Below, piece by piece: positions 1 to 7,900 of a DNA stretch of 25,727 bases. Source of the stretch: Paracoccaceae bacterium (GTDB lineage: Bacteria > Pseudomonadota > Alphaproteobacteria > Rhodobacterales > Rhodobacteraceae); the NCBI GenBank assembly GCA_024644285.1, contig JAHELH010000002.1, forward strand, positions 14,353 to 40,079. The letters run 5' to 3'. A program made the position numbers and the translations under genes. Below the pieces are notes generated by a model. That model was not told the DNA's origin, ran no database searches, and was given only the letters and a program-made list of their open reading frames with translations. Within the stretch, counting starts at the first letter, position 1, and the number at the start of each line of letters is the position of its first letter.

Positions 1-1
1 C

Positions 2-883
2 GGCGCGGCGAAAACGCGGTTCTTCAGCGACGCCGCCGCGGCGGCGCTGACGAAATTCGTTTTCTACTTCGCGCTGTCCGCGATGCTGTTTCGGTTCTCC
101 GCGAACCTAAGCTTCGGCGATGTCTTCGACCTGCGGTTCATGGGGGTCTATCTGTGGGCCACCGCCTTCGTCTACCTGGTCGCCAACGCGGTGGCGCTGT
201 GGCGCCGGCTGCCGGTGGCAGAGGCGGCGGTGGAATCGCAATGCGCGGTGATCGGCAATATCGGTTTTCTCGGCATCCCGATGCTTGCGCTGCTGATGGG
301 AGAGCGGGCCGTCGGCTACATCATGATGATGCTGGCGGTGGATTTGCTGATCTTCGGAACCTTGATCGTGGTGCTGATCACCGGCAGCCGGGACCAAAGC
401 GTCTCGTGGCGCACCTTGCGGACGGTTGGCAAGGGCATCGTCACCAACCCGATGCTGGTCGCGATCTTCCTGGGGTTTTCCTGGTCGGCGCTCGATTGGC
501 CGATTCCGACCCCGATCAACGAATTCCTCGCCCTGCTGGGCAATGCCGCCACGCCCGGCGCGCTGTTCGCCATCGGCGCCTCGCTGGCCAGCAAGTCCGC
601 AGAGAGGATGCACGTCGCGGGCTGGCTGTCTTTTGCCAAGCTGGTGTTGCACCCTGGCTTCGTGGCGCTGGCGGTGCTGGTGGTCTGGCCGCTGGAGCCA
701 TACGCCGCGGCGGTGATGATCGCGTCCTCGGCATTGCCGACGGCGGGCAACATCTTCATGCTGGCGCAGCATTACGGGGTTGCGCCGCAACGCGTTTCCG
801 CCACCATCCTGATCTCGACGGCGGCGTCGATCGTCACGGTGTCGCTGGTTCTGGCGTGGCTGGCGGCCCAGGGCGCATTCTGA
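2..883 (+). CDS. AEC-family transporter (auxin efflux carrier type), 5'-partial
   Basis: The frame is open from the left edge to a TGA at 881-883 and gives 293 residues. AEC permeases are usually about 300-320 residues, so only a short N-terminal piece should be missing. An ATG at 83 exists, but the frame upstream of it reads as good membrane-protein sequence, so it is probably internal. The protein is a run of hydrophobic helices. It carries features typical of the family: an AVESQCAVIGNIGFLGIP segment in the middle and a C-terminal SSALPTAGNIFMLAQHYGV stretch. Family knowledge: AEC proteins are inner-membrane secondary carriers of small organic acids such as malate or malonate. The substrate cannot be read from sequence. 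It lies 11 bases upstream of S-formylglutathione hydrolase on the same strand, so the two may be co-transcribed. Confidence 0.88.
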   Translation, partial: GAAKTRFFSDAAAAALTKFVFYFALSAMLFRFSANLSFGDVFDLRFMGVYLWATAFVYLVANAVALWRRLPVAEAAVESQCAVIGNIGFLGIPMLALLMGERAVGYIMMMLAVDLLIFGTLIVVLITGSRDQSVSWRTLRTVGKGIVTNPMLVAIFLGFSWSALDWPIPTPINEFLALLGNAATPGALFAIGASLASKSAERMHVAGWLSFAKLVLHPGFVALAVLVVWPLEPYAAAVMIASSALPTAGNIFMLAQHYGVAPQRVSATILISTAASIVTVSLVLAWLAAQGAF

Positions 884-894
884 GCGGAGGGACG

Positions 895-1725
895 ATGAAA
901 ACGGTTTCGGAGAATGCCTGTTTCGGCGGCGTGCAGGGGGTCTATTCGCACGAGGCCGAGACCACGAATTGCGAGATGACCTTTGGATTGTTCCTGCCGG
1001 CCGAGGCGGCACAGGGGCCGGTGCCGGTGCTGTGGTATCTGTCCGGGCTGACCTGCACCCACGAGAACGCGATGGTGAAGGCCGGCGCGCAGGGCTGGGC
1101 CGCCCGGCACGGTCTCGCGCTGGTGTTCCCCGACACCTCGCCGCGCGGCGCAGGCGTCGCCGACGACGAGGCGTTCGACCTGGGACAGGGCGCCGGGTTC
1201 TATGTGAACGCAACGCAGGATCCGTGGCGCAAGCATTTCCGGATGTGGGACTACGTCGCCGACGAGTTGCCGCGATTGCTTTTCAACGGCTTCGAGCTCG
1301 ACGAAGAGCGCCAGGCGATCACCGGGCACTCGATGGGCGGACACGGGGCGCTGACCCTGGCCATGGGCTTGCCCGGGCGGTTCGCGTCCGTATCGGCCTT
1401 CTCTCCGATCTGCCATCCGACGCAAAGCGACTGGGGACGCAAGCAGTTCACGGCCTATCTCGGCACGGATCAGTCGGGCTGGACAGGCCATGACGCCAGC
1501 TTGCTGATGGCCGAACATGGCTTCGGCGGTCCGGTCCTCATCGACACCGGCACCCGGGATCAGTTCATCGACCTGTTGATGCCCGAGGCGCTGGCCGCCG
1601 CGATCGCTACGCGCCGTCAGCCGGCGGAGTTTCGGATGCAGCCGGGCTATGATCACAGCTACTTCTTCGTCGCCACCTTCATGCGTGATCACATCAAGTT
1701 TCACGCCGACGCGCTCAGAGACTGA
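895..1725 (+). CDS. fghA: S-formylglutathione hydrolase
   Basis: A 276-residue esterase-D-type alpha/beta hydrolase that cleaves S-formylglutathione to formate and glutathione, the second step of glutathione-dependent formaldehyde detoxification in the cytoplasm. The sequence shows the family signature YLSGLTCTHEN (residues 48-58), the nucleophile elbow GHSMGGHGAL with Ser146, an acid in GTRDQF (Asp222) and the catalytic His254 in GYDHSYFF. Its length is the family norm. The ATG is preceded by GGAGG a few bases upstream, in the 11-base gap after the AEC permease stop. The usual partner, glutathione-dependent formaldehyde dehydrogenase (adhC), is not seen here. It could lie left of the window (inference). 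Confidence 0.95.
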   Translation: MKTVSENACFGGVQGVYSHEAETTNCEMTFGLFLPAEAAQGPVPVLWYLSGLTCTHENAMVKAGAQGWAARHGLALVFPDTSPRGAGVADDEAFDLGQGAGFYVNATQDPWRKHFRMWDYVADELPRLLFNGFELDEERQAITGHSMGGHGALTLAMGLPGRFASVSAFSPICHPTQSDWGRKQFTAYLGTDQSGWTGHDASLLMAEHGFGGPVLIDTGTRDQFIDLLMPEALAAAIATRRQPAEFRMQPGYDHSYFFVATFMRDHIKFHADALRD

Positions 1726-1922
1726 CATACCGTGAGTACACCAGGTGCAAAGGCGCGGTTGGGGATGATTTCGTCGCTCCAGCCTGCTTGCGGCCGGCTC
1801 CGGCATACGGTCTATCCGTGGCCGATCTGCCAGTATCGACACTGTTTCGGCCTGAATCGCCAGAACGGGATCACGCAGCTTTCCTCGGCCCGGGCCAAGC
1901 GCCCGATCGTCAGTGCCGGCCT

Positions 1923-2372
1923 ATGATCTACGTCGACGCCGATGCCTGCCCGGTCAAGCCCGAGATCGAGGCCGTGGCCACGCGCCTGGGACAGCACGTC
2001 GTCATGGTTTCGAACGGCGGCCTGCGGCTGTCACGCAACCCTCTGGTGGACATGGTATTTGTCTCTCACGGTCCGGATGAAGCGGACAAGTGGATCGCAG
2101 AGCGAGTGGGGTCGGGCGATGTCGTGATCACAAACGACATTCCCCTGGCCGCGAAATGCGTTGCCGCCGGCGCCCGCATTCTGAGGCCCAACGGAGAGGA
2201 ACTGACCCAAGCCAATATCGGCAACGTCCTCGCGACGCGCGACTTGATGGCCGACCTGCGCGCCGCCGATCCCTTCCGGCAGGGCGGCGGGCGCCCGTTT
2301 TCCAAAGCCGACCGGTCGCGGTTTCGCGAGGCATTGGACCGGGTGCTGCGGAACGCCGCCCGGGATGCCTGA
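1923..2372 (+). CDS. YaiI/YqxD family protein (DUF188)
   Basis: A 149-residue protein of the UPF0178/DUF188 family. It starts MIYVDADACPVK, the family's hallmark N-terminus, and contains the conserved NDIPLAAKC segment and a C-terminal GGGRPFSKADRSRF block. The fold is thought to be PIN-like and the biochemical role is not established. The frame continues upstream for 45 codons, but those codons do not resemble the family, so the ATG at 1923 is chosen even though no clear Shine-Dalgarno precedes it. It is followed after 60 bases by the HAD hydrolase on the same strand. Confidence 0.9.
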   Translation: MIYVDADACPVKPEIEAVATRLGQHVVMVSNGGLRLSRNPLVDMVFVSHGPDEADKWIAERVGSGDVVITNDIPLAAKCVAAGARILRPNGEELTQANIGNVLATRDLMADLRAADPFRQGGGRPFSKADRSRFREALDRVLRNAARDA

Positions 2373-2432
2373 TTCCCGTTTGACCGGCCCCGCGCTTTGC
2401 CTCACCTGTAGGTGGTAGCAGAGGGGACGCTC

Positions 2433-3056
2433 ATGGACATCGAGGCGGTGATCTTCGACATCGGCAACGTGCTGGTCGAGTGGCGGCCGGAGCGCGCTTT
2501 CGACGCACTCATCGGCGAAACCCGGCGCCGCGCGTTGTTCGCCGATGTCGACCTCGCCGCGATGAACGCGCGGGTCGATCTGGGCGAGGAGATCGCGGAC
2601 GTGGTGGCTGAAACCGCGGCAAGGCATCCGCATTACCACGACGAAATCCTGCTCTGGCACCGGCATTGGGCCGACATGCTGCAGCCCGAGATCCCGCAAA
2701 GCGCCAGACTGTTGCGCGCGCTGCGACGTCGCGGTGTCCCCGTCTACGCGCTGTCGAATTTCGGCGCATCGACCCTGTGCCTGGCCGAAACTGCCTTCCC
2801 CGTGCTCACCGAGTTCGACCGGCGCTTCATTTCCGGCCATATGGGCGTGATCAAGCCCGACGCGGCGATCTACGCGGCGGTCGAGCAGGAAACAGGGCAC
2901 GATCCCCGGACCCTGTTCTTCACCGACGACCGGCCGGAGAACGTCGCGGCGGCGGCAGAGCGGGGCTGGCAGGTGCATCTCTTCGACGGGCCGGAGGGCC
3001 TGCAGCAGCGGCTGATGGCCGAGCGTCTGCTGCAGGCCGAGGATCTTGCCGAATGA
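2433..3056 (+). CDS. HAD-superfamily phosphatase-like hydrolase (YihX-like, HAD-IA)
   Basis: 207 residues with the HAD motifs in order: motif I VIFDIGNVLVEW (Asp9), motif II LSNF (Ser108), motif III Lys141 in GVIKPD, and motif IV FFTDDRPEN (Asp165, Asp166). This matches small-phosphatase members such as E. coli YihX, which dephosphorylate sugar phosphates. The actual substrate is unknown. The second acid of motif I (DxD) is Gly11 here, as in YihX. The ATG at 2433 is favoured over an in-frame GTG at 2412 because GAGGGG lies just upstream and the protein then begins like its relatives. Its TGA overlaps the next gene's ATG (ATGA), so it is probably translationally coupled to the alpha/beta hydrolase. 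Confidence 0.88.
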   Translation: MDIEAVIFDIGNVLVEWRPERAFDALIGETRRRALFADVDLAAMNARVDLGEEIADVVAETAARHPHYHDEILLWHRHWADMLQPEIPQSARLLRALRRRGVPVYALSNFGASTLCLAETAFPVLTEFDRRFISGHMGVIKPDAAIYAAVEQETGHDPRTLFFTDDRPENVAAAAERGWQVHLFDGPEGLQQRLMAERLLQAEDLAE

Positions 3057-3973
3057 TCTGGCCGTCCCTGATCCTGCTGACCCTGGCCGGTGCCCTGCCG
3101 TTTGTCTCCGAACGCCGCAAACCCGACATGGACGACGGCATCCGCAGCCGCGCCTCGGGGCAATTCGCGATGCTGTCGGACGGCATGACGCATTACCAGT
3201 GGCACGGGCCCAAGGGCCGGCCCGTCCTGGTCTGCATCCACGGCCTGACGACCCCCAGTCAGGTCTTTCGCCCGCTCATTCCCGGCCTCGTCGATATGGG
3301 GTTCCACGTCCTGACCTACGACCTGTACGGACGCGGATACTCCGACCGGCCGCGCGGCGCACAGACGCGGCATTTCTTCATTCGCCAGCTGCGCGACCTG
3401 TTGAAATATCAGGGGGTCGAGGGCGACGTCACGCTGCTGGGGTATTCCATGGGCGGAAGCATCGCCACGGTGTTCGCCTACGAAGAGCCCGAGCGGCTGC
3501 GAAGGCTGATCCTGCTGGCGCCCGCCGGCCTGCTGCACGCGCCCGGACCGTTGGCAGAGATTGCCCGAAAGGTTCCCGGCCTCGGCGACTGGCTGATGCT
3601 GAGCCTCGGCGGCTGGTCGCTGCGGCGCGCGGCCGCTGGCAGCCTTGCGCATGGCTCGGCCGTCCGGTCGCTGACGCAAGGCCAACCAGACGAAACCCGG
3701 CTGCGCGGCTATCTGCCCGCAGTTCTGTCTTCGCAGCGCAACATGCTGGCGGAGGTTCTGGAGGAAGAGCATGGCGCTTTGGCAAAGCTGCGGCTGCCGG
3801 TGCACGCGATCTGGGGCGAGCGCGACACCGTGATCCCGATCCAGGCGCTGGCCAGGCTGGCCGACTGCAACCGGTCGGCGCGCCAGACCGTGGTCGCGGG
3901 CGCCGGGCACGAGATTGCCGTGACGCATGCCAGGCAGGTGCTGGATGCCATCGCCGAAGGGTTAGACGGCTGA
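3053..3973 (+). CDS. alpha/beta-fold hydrolase with N-terminal membrane anchor
   Basis: A 306-residue alpha/beta hydrolase. Residues 1-18 are hydrophobic and look like an uncleaved anchor or signal. Then come the HG oxyanion region (CIHGLTTPSQ, 61-70), the nucleophile elbow GYSMGG with Ser132, the acid Asp258 in GERDTVIP and His286 in GAGHE, so the triad is complete. Substrate unknown; esterase, lipase or C-C hydrolase are all possible. The ATG overlaps the HAD gene's stop (ATGA), so the pair forms a coupled two-gene unit. The 3' end overlaps the convergent MFS gene by 12 bases. Confidence 0.87.
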   Translation: MIWPSLILLTLAGALPFVSERRKPDMDDGIRSRASGQFAMLSDGMTHYQWHGPKGRPVLVCIHGLTTPSQVFRPLIPGLVDMGFHVLTYDLYGRGYSDRPRGAQTRHFFIRQLRDLLKYQGVEGDVTLLGYSMGGSIATVFAYEEPERLRRLILLAPAGLLHAPGPLAEIARKVPGLGDWLMLSLGGWSLRRAAAGSLAHGSAVRSLTQGQPDETRLRGYLPAVLSSQRNMLAEVLEEEHGALAKLRLPVHAIWGERDTVIPIQALARLADCNRSARQTVVAGAGHEIAVTHARQVLDAIAEGLDG

Positions 3974-5212
3974 CACCGTACGCAACCTCAAGGGCTGTTC
4001 GCGGACCGGCAGATGCACGATGGCGCTGAAGGCCCCCACGCCGACGCCAACCCACCACACTGCGGTGTAGTCGCCGTAAAGGTCATAGAGCCGCCCGCCA
4101 AGCCAGACGCCGACAAAGGACCCCAGCTGGTGACTGAAAAAGATGATCCCGTATAGCGTCCCCATATAACGCAGCCCGTAGATATAGCCGATCAGACCAG
4201 AGGTCAGCGGCACCGTGGCGAGCCACAGCGCGCCCATGGCGACCGAGAACAGGATGACCGACGTCGGGGTGATCGGCAGCAGGATGAACACCGCCGAGAC
4301 AAGCGTGCGCAGGGTATAGATACCGGCCAGCAGGTACTTTTTCGTGAACCGCTTGCCCAGCCAGCCCGCATAGAGCGTGCCCGCGATGTTCGCCACGCCG
4401 ATCAGCGAAATCGCCACCGCCCCCAGCGCCGAGGTCGAGGTGACGCCGATCGCCGCCAGGGTGCCCGAGGGGTCGATGGCACCGCACATCTCGGTCACCA
4501 TCGCCGGGAAGTGCGCGGTGATGAATGCCAGCTGGTAGCCGCACGAGAAGAAGCCGAGGAAGATCAAGGTGAACGAGGGATCGCGGAACGCCTTGTTCAG
4601 GATGCGCCCGAGCGAGTCTTCCAGTTCCGCCGAACTCGCGGCCTCAGTGCCGCGGATCATCGGCAGGAACAGCAGCGCCGCCATGATCAGGCCCGCGAAG
4701 ACCAGGAACACGCCCTGCCAGGGCATTATCGTCAGCAGCCATTCCGCCAGCGGCGGCCCGGCAACCTGGCCCGCCGATCCCGCGGCGGTGATGATCGCCA
4801 GCGCCATCGAGCGGTTCTCGTCGCTCGCCGCGCGCCCCACCACCGCCAGCAGCACGCCAAAGCCGGTGCCGGCGATGCCGAAGCCCACCAGCACCTCCAG
4901 CGCCCAGTGCTGCGCCGGGGTGAAGGCATAGGCCGAAAGGCCGAGACCCACCGCATACAACACCGCGCCAAGCACCAGTGCCTTTCGGTCGCCGAATTTT
5001 TCTGCGAAGGCGCCGAACAGCGGCTGGCCGATGCCCCAGGCCAGGTTCTGAATCGCGATGGCCATGGAAAAATCGGCTCTAAGCCAGCCGAATTCCTCTG
5101 CGATCGGGATTTGAAACACGCCAAAGCTGGACCGGATCGCGAAGTTGATCAGGATGATGAAACACCCACCCACCAGGACAGGCGTTATCAGCGATGCGCG
5201 CTCCGAGCTCAT
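3962..5212 (-). CDS. MFS transporter
   Basis: A 416-residue polytopic membrane protein with about 12 hydrophobic segments. A loop 2-3 motif of the major facilitator superfamily (GAFAEKFGDRKAL, residues 67-79) is present, and a charged central loop separates the two halves near residues 185-205. The closest resemblance by eye is to the monocarboxylate/oxalate-type MFS group, but the substrate is not predictable. The ATG is supported by GGAGGGG about 6 bases upstream on the minus strand. It diverges from zapE across 115 bases and converges with the alpha/beta hydrolase, sharing 12 bases at the 3' ends. Confidence 0.9.
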   Translation of the reverse strand: MSSERASLITPVLVGGCFIILINFAIRSSFGVFQIPIAEEFGWLRADFSMAIAIQNLAWGIGQPLFGAFAEKFGDRKALVLGAVLYAVGLGLSAYAFTPAQHWALEVLVGFGIAGTGFGVLLAVVGRAASDENRSMALAIITAAGSAGQVAGPPLAEWLLTIMPWQGVFLVFAGLIMAALLFLPMIRGTEAASSAELEDSLGRILNKAFRDPSFTLIFLGFFSCGYQLAFITAHFPAMVTEMCGAIDPSGTLAAIGVTSTSALGAVAISLIGVANIAGTLYAGWLGKRFTKKYLLAGIYTLRTLVSAVFILLPITPTSVILFSVAMGALWLATVPLTSGLIGYIYGLRYMGTLYGIIFFSHQLGSFVGVWLGGRLYDLYGDYTAVWWVGVGVGAFSAIVHLPVREQPLRLRTVSAV

Positions 5213-5327
5213 CGGCCCCTCCAGACAGCCGCGCGACGTAACGGCAAATCACGCTCTGCGTCAAATCGAATATCGTGCGGGGTCGCATCAGCTTTTCTTA
5301 TCTAACCTTGCGCCCTATTGCTGGGCC

Positions 5328-6410
5328 ATGGCCGAAACGCTGCACGAGATCTACGACCGCCTGGTCAGCGAGGGGACGCTGACCGCCGATCCGGCGCAGC
5401 ATGCGATGTTGCCGGTGCTGGAGCGGATCCGGGCCTATTTCGAGAACGTGCCCAGCCGCAAGGGCCTGCGCGGCCTGTTCGCCAAGCCGCCCGCGCCGCC
5501 GAAAGGCGCCTACCTTTGGGGCGGGGTCGGGCGCGGCAAGTCGATGCTGATGGACCTGTTCTACGACCATGCCCCCGTCGCCAAGAAACGCAGGGTCCAC
5601 TTCCACGCCTTCATGCAGGAAATCCACGCCGGGATGCACGCCGCGCGGCAGACGGGCGTGGACGATGCCCTGAAACCCGTGGCCGAGAAGGTGGCCGAGG
5701 ACGTGCGGCTGCTGTGCTTCGACGAGATGCAGATCACCGACATCACGGACGCGATGATCGTGGGGCGTCTCTTCGAGGTGTTATTCGCGGCGCAGGTTGT
5801 GGTGGTAACGACGTCGAACCGGCCGCCGGACGACCTGTACAAGGACGGGCTGAACCGCGGGCTGTTCCTGCCCTTCATCAAGCTGATCAAGGAAAAGATG
5901 GTGGTGCACCATCTGCAATCCCCGACAGATTACCGGCAGGACAGGCTCGCGGGCTCGGATGTCTATTTCCATCCCGCGAACGCAAAGGCGCGCCAGGCCA
6001 TCGACGCTCTGTGGCAGGACCTGACCGGCGGCGACTGGGATTCTCTTACTTTGACCGTCAAGGGGCGCGCGGTGGTGCTGCCCGGGTACAAAAACGGCGT
6101 CGCGCGTGTGCCGTTCTGGGAAATGTGCGGACGGCCATTGGGGCCCGCGGATTACCTGGCGGTGGCAGAGGCGGTTCGGGTGCTGATCCTGGAAGAGGTG
6201 CCGCGGCTCAGCCGGTCGAATTTCAACGAGGCGAAGCGGTTCGTGACCCTGATCGACGCCCTCTACGAGGCGCGCGTCCAGCTGATCATGTCTGCGGCCG
6301 ACGTGCCCGAGCGGCTGTATATCGAGGGCGAAGGCACCTTCGAATTCGAGCGCACCGCCAGCCGCCTGCGCGAGATGCAAAGCGAGGACTGGCGCCGGCA
6401 GCACGATTGA
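5328..6410 (+). CDS. zapE: cell division protein ZapE (AFG1-type ATPase)
   Basis: A 360-residue AFG1/ZapE P-loop ATPase. In E. coli, ZapE associates with the FtsZ ring and destabilises FtsZ polymers in an ATP-dependent way; mitochondrial homologues (AFG1/LACE1) act in protein quality control. Visible motifs are Walker A GGVGRGKS (residues 65-72), Walker B LLCFDE (128-133), a sensor-like VTTSNRPPDDLY segment (160-171) and the family block NFNEAKRFVTLIDALYE near the C terminus. The reading frame is open further upstream, but the ATG at 5328 gives the family-type N-terminus (MAETLHEIYDRLV). No strong Shine-Dalgarno is visible. The gene appears monocistronic or to lead into the oxygenase gene 55 bases downstream. 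Confidence 0.92.
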   Translation: MAETLHEIYDRLVSEGTLTADPAQHAMLPVLERIRAYFENVPSRKGLRGLFAKPPAPPKGAYLWGGVGRGKSMLMDLFYDHAPVAKKRRVHFHAFMQEIHAGMHAARQTGVDDALKPVAEKVAEDVRLLCFDEMQITDITDAMIVGRLFEVLFAAQVVVVTTSNRPPDDLYKDGLNRGLFLPFIKLIKEKMVVHHLQSPTDYRQDRLAGSDVYFHPANAKARQAIDALWQDLTGGDWDSLTLTVKGRAVVLPGYKNGVARVPFWEMCGRPLGPADYLAVAEAVRVLILEEVPRLSRSNFNEAKRFVTLIDALYEARVQLIMSAADVPERLYIEGEGTFEFERTASRLREMQSEDWRRQHD

Positions 6411-6427
6411 GCCTTCCGGGTGAATAA

Positions 6428-6439
6428 CTAAGCGCTTAG
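6428..6439. promoter_or_regulatory. Perfect 12-base palindrome, candidate operator
   Basis: CTAAGCGCTTAG is a perfect palindrome in the 55-base gap between zapE and the sterol-desaturase gene, about 26 bases before that gene's ATG. The position and symmetry suit a repressor dimer such as a TetR-type regulator. No cognate regulator is encoded nearby, so the function is inferred. Confidence 0.4.
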
Positions 6440-6465
6440 ATTCAAGCCACAGAAAGGCCTGAGCG

Positions 6466-7299
6466 ATGGCAGATAGCGTGTTGGCCCATGAACCGATCGT
6501 CCGCGGGGCCATCTTTCTTGCGGTTCTACTCGGCATGGCGGTCTGGGAGCTCTCCGCCCCCCGTCGCCGCCGCGAGATCCCGCGCCTGTTGCGCTGGTCG
6601 AACAACATCGCGCTTGTGGTGATCGACACGATCCTGCTGCGGGTGACATTCCCGGTGCTGGCGGTCGGCGCCGCGGTGCTGGCAGAAGAACGAGGCTGGG
6701 GCCTGTTCCACGCCCTCGAGGTGCCGGTCCTGCTGGCCGGGGTCCTTGGCTTTCTGGCGCTCGATCTGGCGATCTACCTGCAGCACGTGCTGTTCCACGC
6801 GGTGCCGGTCCTGTGGCGGCTGCACCGCATGCATCACGCCGACCTGGAATTCGACGTCAGCACCGGGCTGCGCTTTCATCCGGTCGAAATCCTGCTGTCC
6901 ATGGGCATCAAGCTTGGCGTTGTCGCGGCGCTGGGTCCGCCCGCGCTGGCCGTCCTGGTCTTCGAGGTGGTGCTGAACGCAACGTCGCTGTTCAACCACT
7001 CCAACGTGCGGCTGGGCGGGGCAGACAGGATAGTCCGCCTGTTTGTCGTCACGCCCGACATGCACCGGGTGCACCACTCGGTGCGGCCCAGCGAGACCAA
7101 CCGCAATTTCGGCTTCAACTTGCCCTGGTGGGACCGGCTGTTCGGCACCTACACGGCGCAGCCCCGCGACGGGCACGAGGGCATGACCATCGGACTCGGC
7201 GAGTTCCGCACCCGCCGCGATCTCTGGCTTGACCGCATGCTTCTGCAACCTTTCCGCAAAGGATCCAGGGGCATGTTCGGCGGCGTGGATCGGGACTGA
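6466..7299 (+). CDS. Sterol desaturase / fatty acid hydroxylase family membrane oxygenase
   Basis: A 277-residue integral membrane di-iron oxygenase. The histidine clusters of the family are all present: HVLFH (His107, His111), HRMHH (His120, 123, 124), FHPVE (His138), NHSN (His178) and HRVHH (His200, 203, 204), set among four or more hydrophobic segments. Members hydroxylate or desaturate sterols, carotenoids, fatty acids or ether lipids using O2. The substrate here is unknown; a membrane lipid is a reasonable guess for this lineage. It lies 55 bases after zapE and 3 bases before thpR, so it is probably co-transcribed with thpR. The palindrome at 6428-6439 may control it. Confidence 0.9.
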   Translation: MADSVLAHEPIVRGAIFLAVLLGMAVWELSAPRRRREIPRLLRWSNNIALVVIDTILLRVTFPVLAVGAAVLAEERGWGLFHALEVPVLLAGVLGFLALDLAIYLQHVLFHAVPVLWRLHRMHHADLEFDVSTGLRFHPVEILLSMGIKLGVVAALGPPALAVLVFEVVLNATSLFNHSNVRLGGADRIVRLFVVTPDMHRVHHSVRPSETNRNFGFNLPWWDRLFGTYTAQPRDGHEGMTIGLGEFRTRRDLWLDRMLLQPFRKGSRGMFGGVDRD

Positions 7300-7302
7300 A
7301 TC

Positions 7303-7881
7303 ATGCGCGCCTTCGTGGCCATCGATTTGCCGGACGAGGTGCGGTCGGTACTCGAGGACGTTCAGGACGATGTGCCCGTGGGACGGCTGATGACGCCCGA
7401 AACGCTGCATCTGACGCTGGCGTTTCTGGGGGAACAGCCGCGCGACCTGCTGGCGGCGGTCGACGAAGAACTGGCGCGGATCAGGGCCGCCCCCTTCGAG
7501 GTGCAGCTGCATGGGCTCGGCACCTTCGGCAACCGCCGGCCATCGGTGTTGTGGGCCGGGGTCAAGCCGCAGCCGGCCCTCGGCGCTCTGCGCGAGCGGG
7601 TACGCGGCGCGGTGCGCCGGGCCGGGCTCGAATTGCCGCGCGAGCGATTCCGTCCGCATGTGACGCTGGCGCGGTTTTCGGCCCGGGTGGGGGCGGAAGA
7701 ACTGGAACGCCTGCGCCGGTTCCTGGAACGGTTCGGCGATGTCGGGCTGCCGGGGTTCGAGGTGAAAAAGGTGACGCTGTTCCACTCGCGGTGGCTGTCC
7801 GACGGCGCGGTGCACGACGTGCTGGAAGAGTATCCGCTCACATCCGGGCGGGATGCGCCCGGTGTCCGGCCCTCGCGGTAA
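7303..7881 (+). CDS. thpR: RNA 2',3'-cyclic phosphodiesterase (ThpR/LigT)
   Basis: A 192-residue 2H phosphoesterase. Both HxTx catalytic motifs are visible: HLTL at residues 36-39 and HVTL at 119-122. The N-terminus MRAFVAIDLP is typical. Family members hydrolyse 2',3'-cyclic phosphate ends of RNA to 2'-phosphate, and some show 2'-5' RNA ligase activity. The ATG lies 3 bases after the stop of the membrane oxygenase, implying one transcript, although no functional link between the two is known. The 3' end faces the DUF1203 gene 19 bases away with no obvious terminator. Confidence 0.92.
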   Translation: MRAFVAIDLPDEVRSVLEDVQDDVPVGRLMTPETLHLTLAFLGEQPRDLLAAVDEELARIRAAPFEVQLHGLGTFGNRRPSVLWAGVKPQPALGALRERVRGAVRRAGLELPRERFRPHVTLARFSARVGAEELERLRRFLERFGDVGLPGFEVKKVTLFHSRWLSDGAVHDVLEEYPLTSGRDAPGVRPSR

Positions 7882-7900
7882 CGCCAGGCCTCGGAACCGG

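Noticed and set aside
1726..1922. Possible RNA gene or small gene in the longest gap
   Set aside because: No tRNA-like T-loop motif, no strong hairpin with T-run and no short frame with a ribosome site could be supported.
5236..5264. TTGACG on the minus strand as the -35 box of the MFS gene
   Set aside because: No acceptable -10 box lies 16-18 bases downstream (TTACGT is the best), so a promoter was not called.
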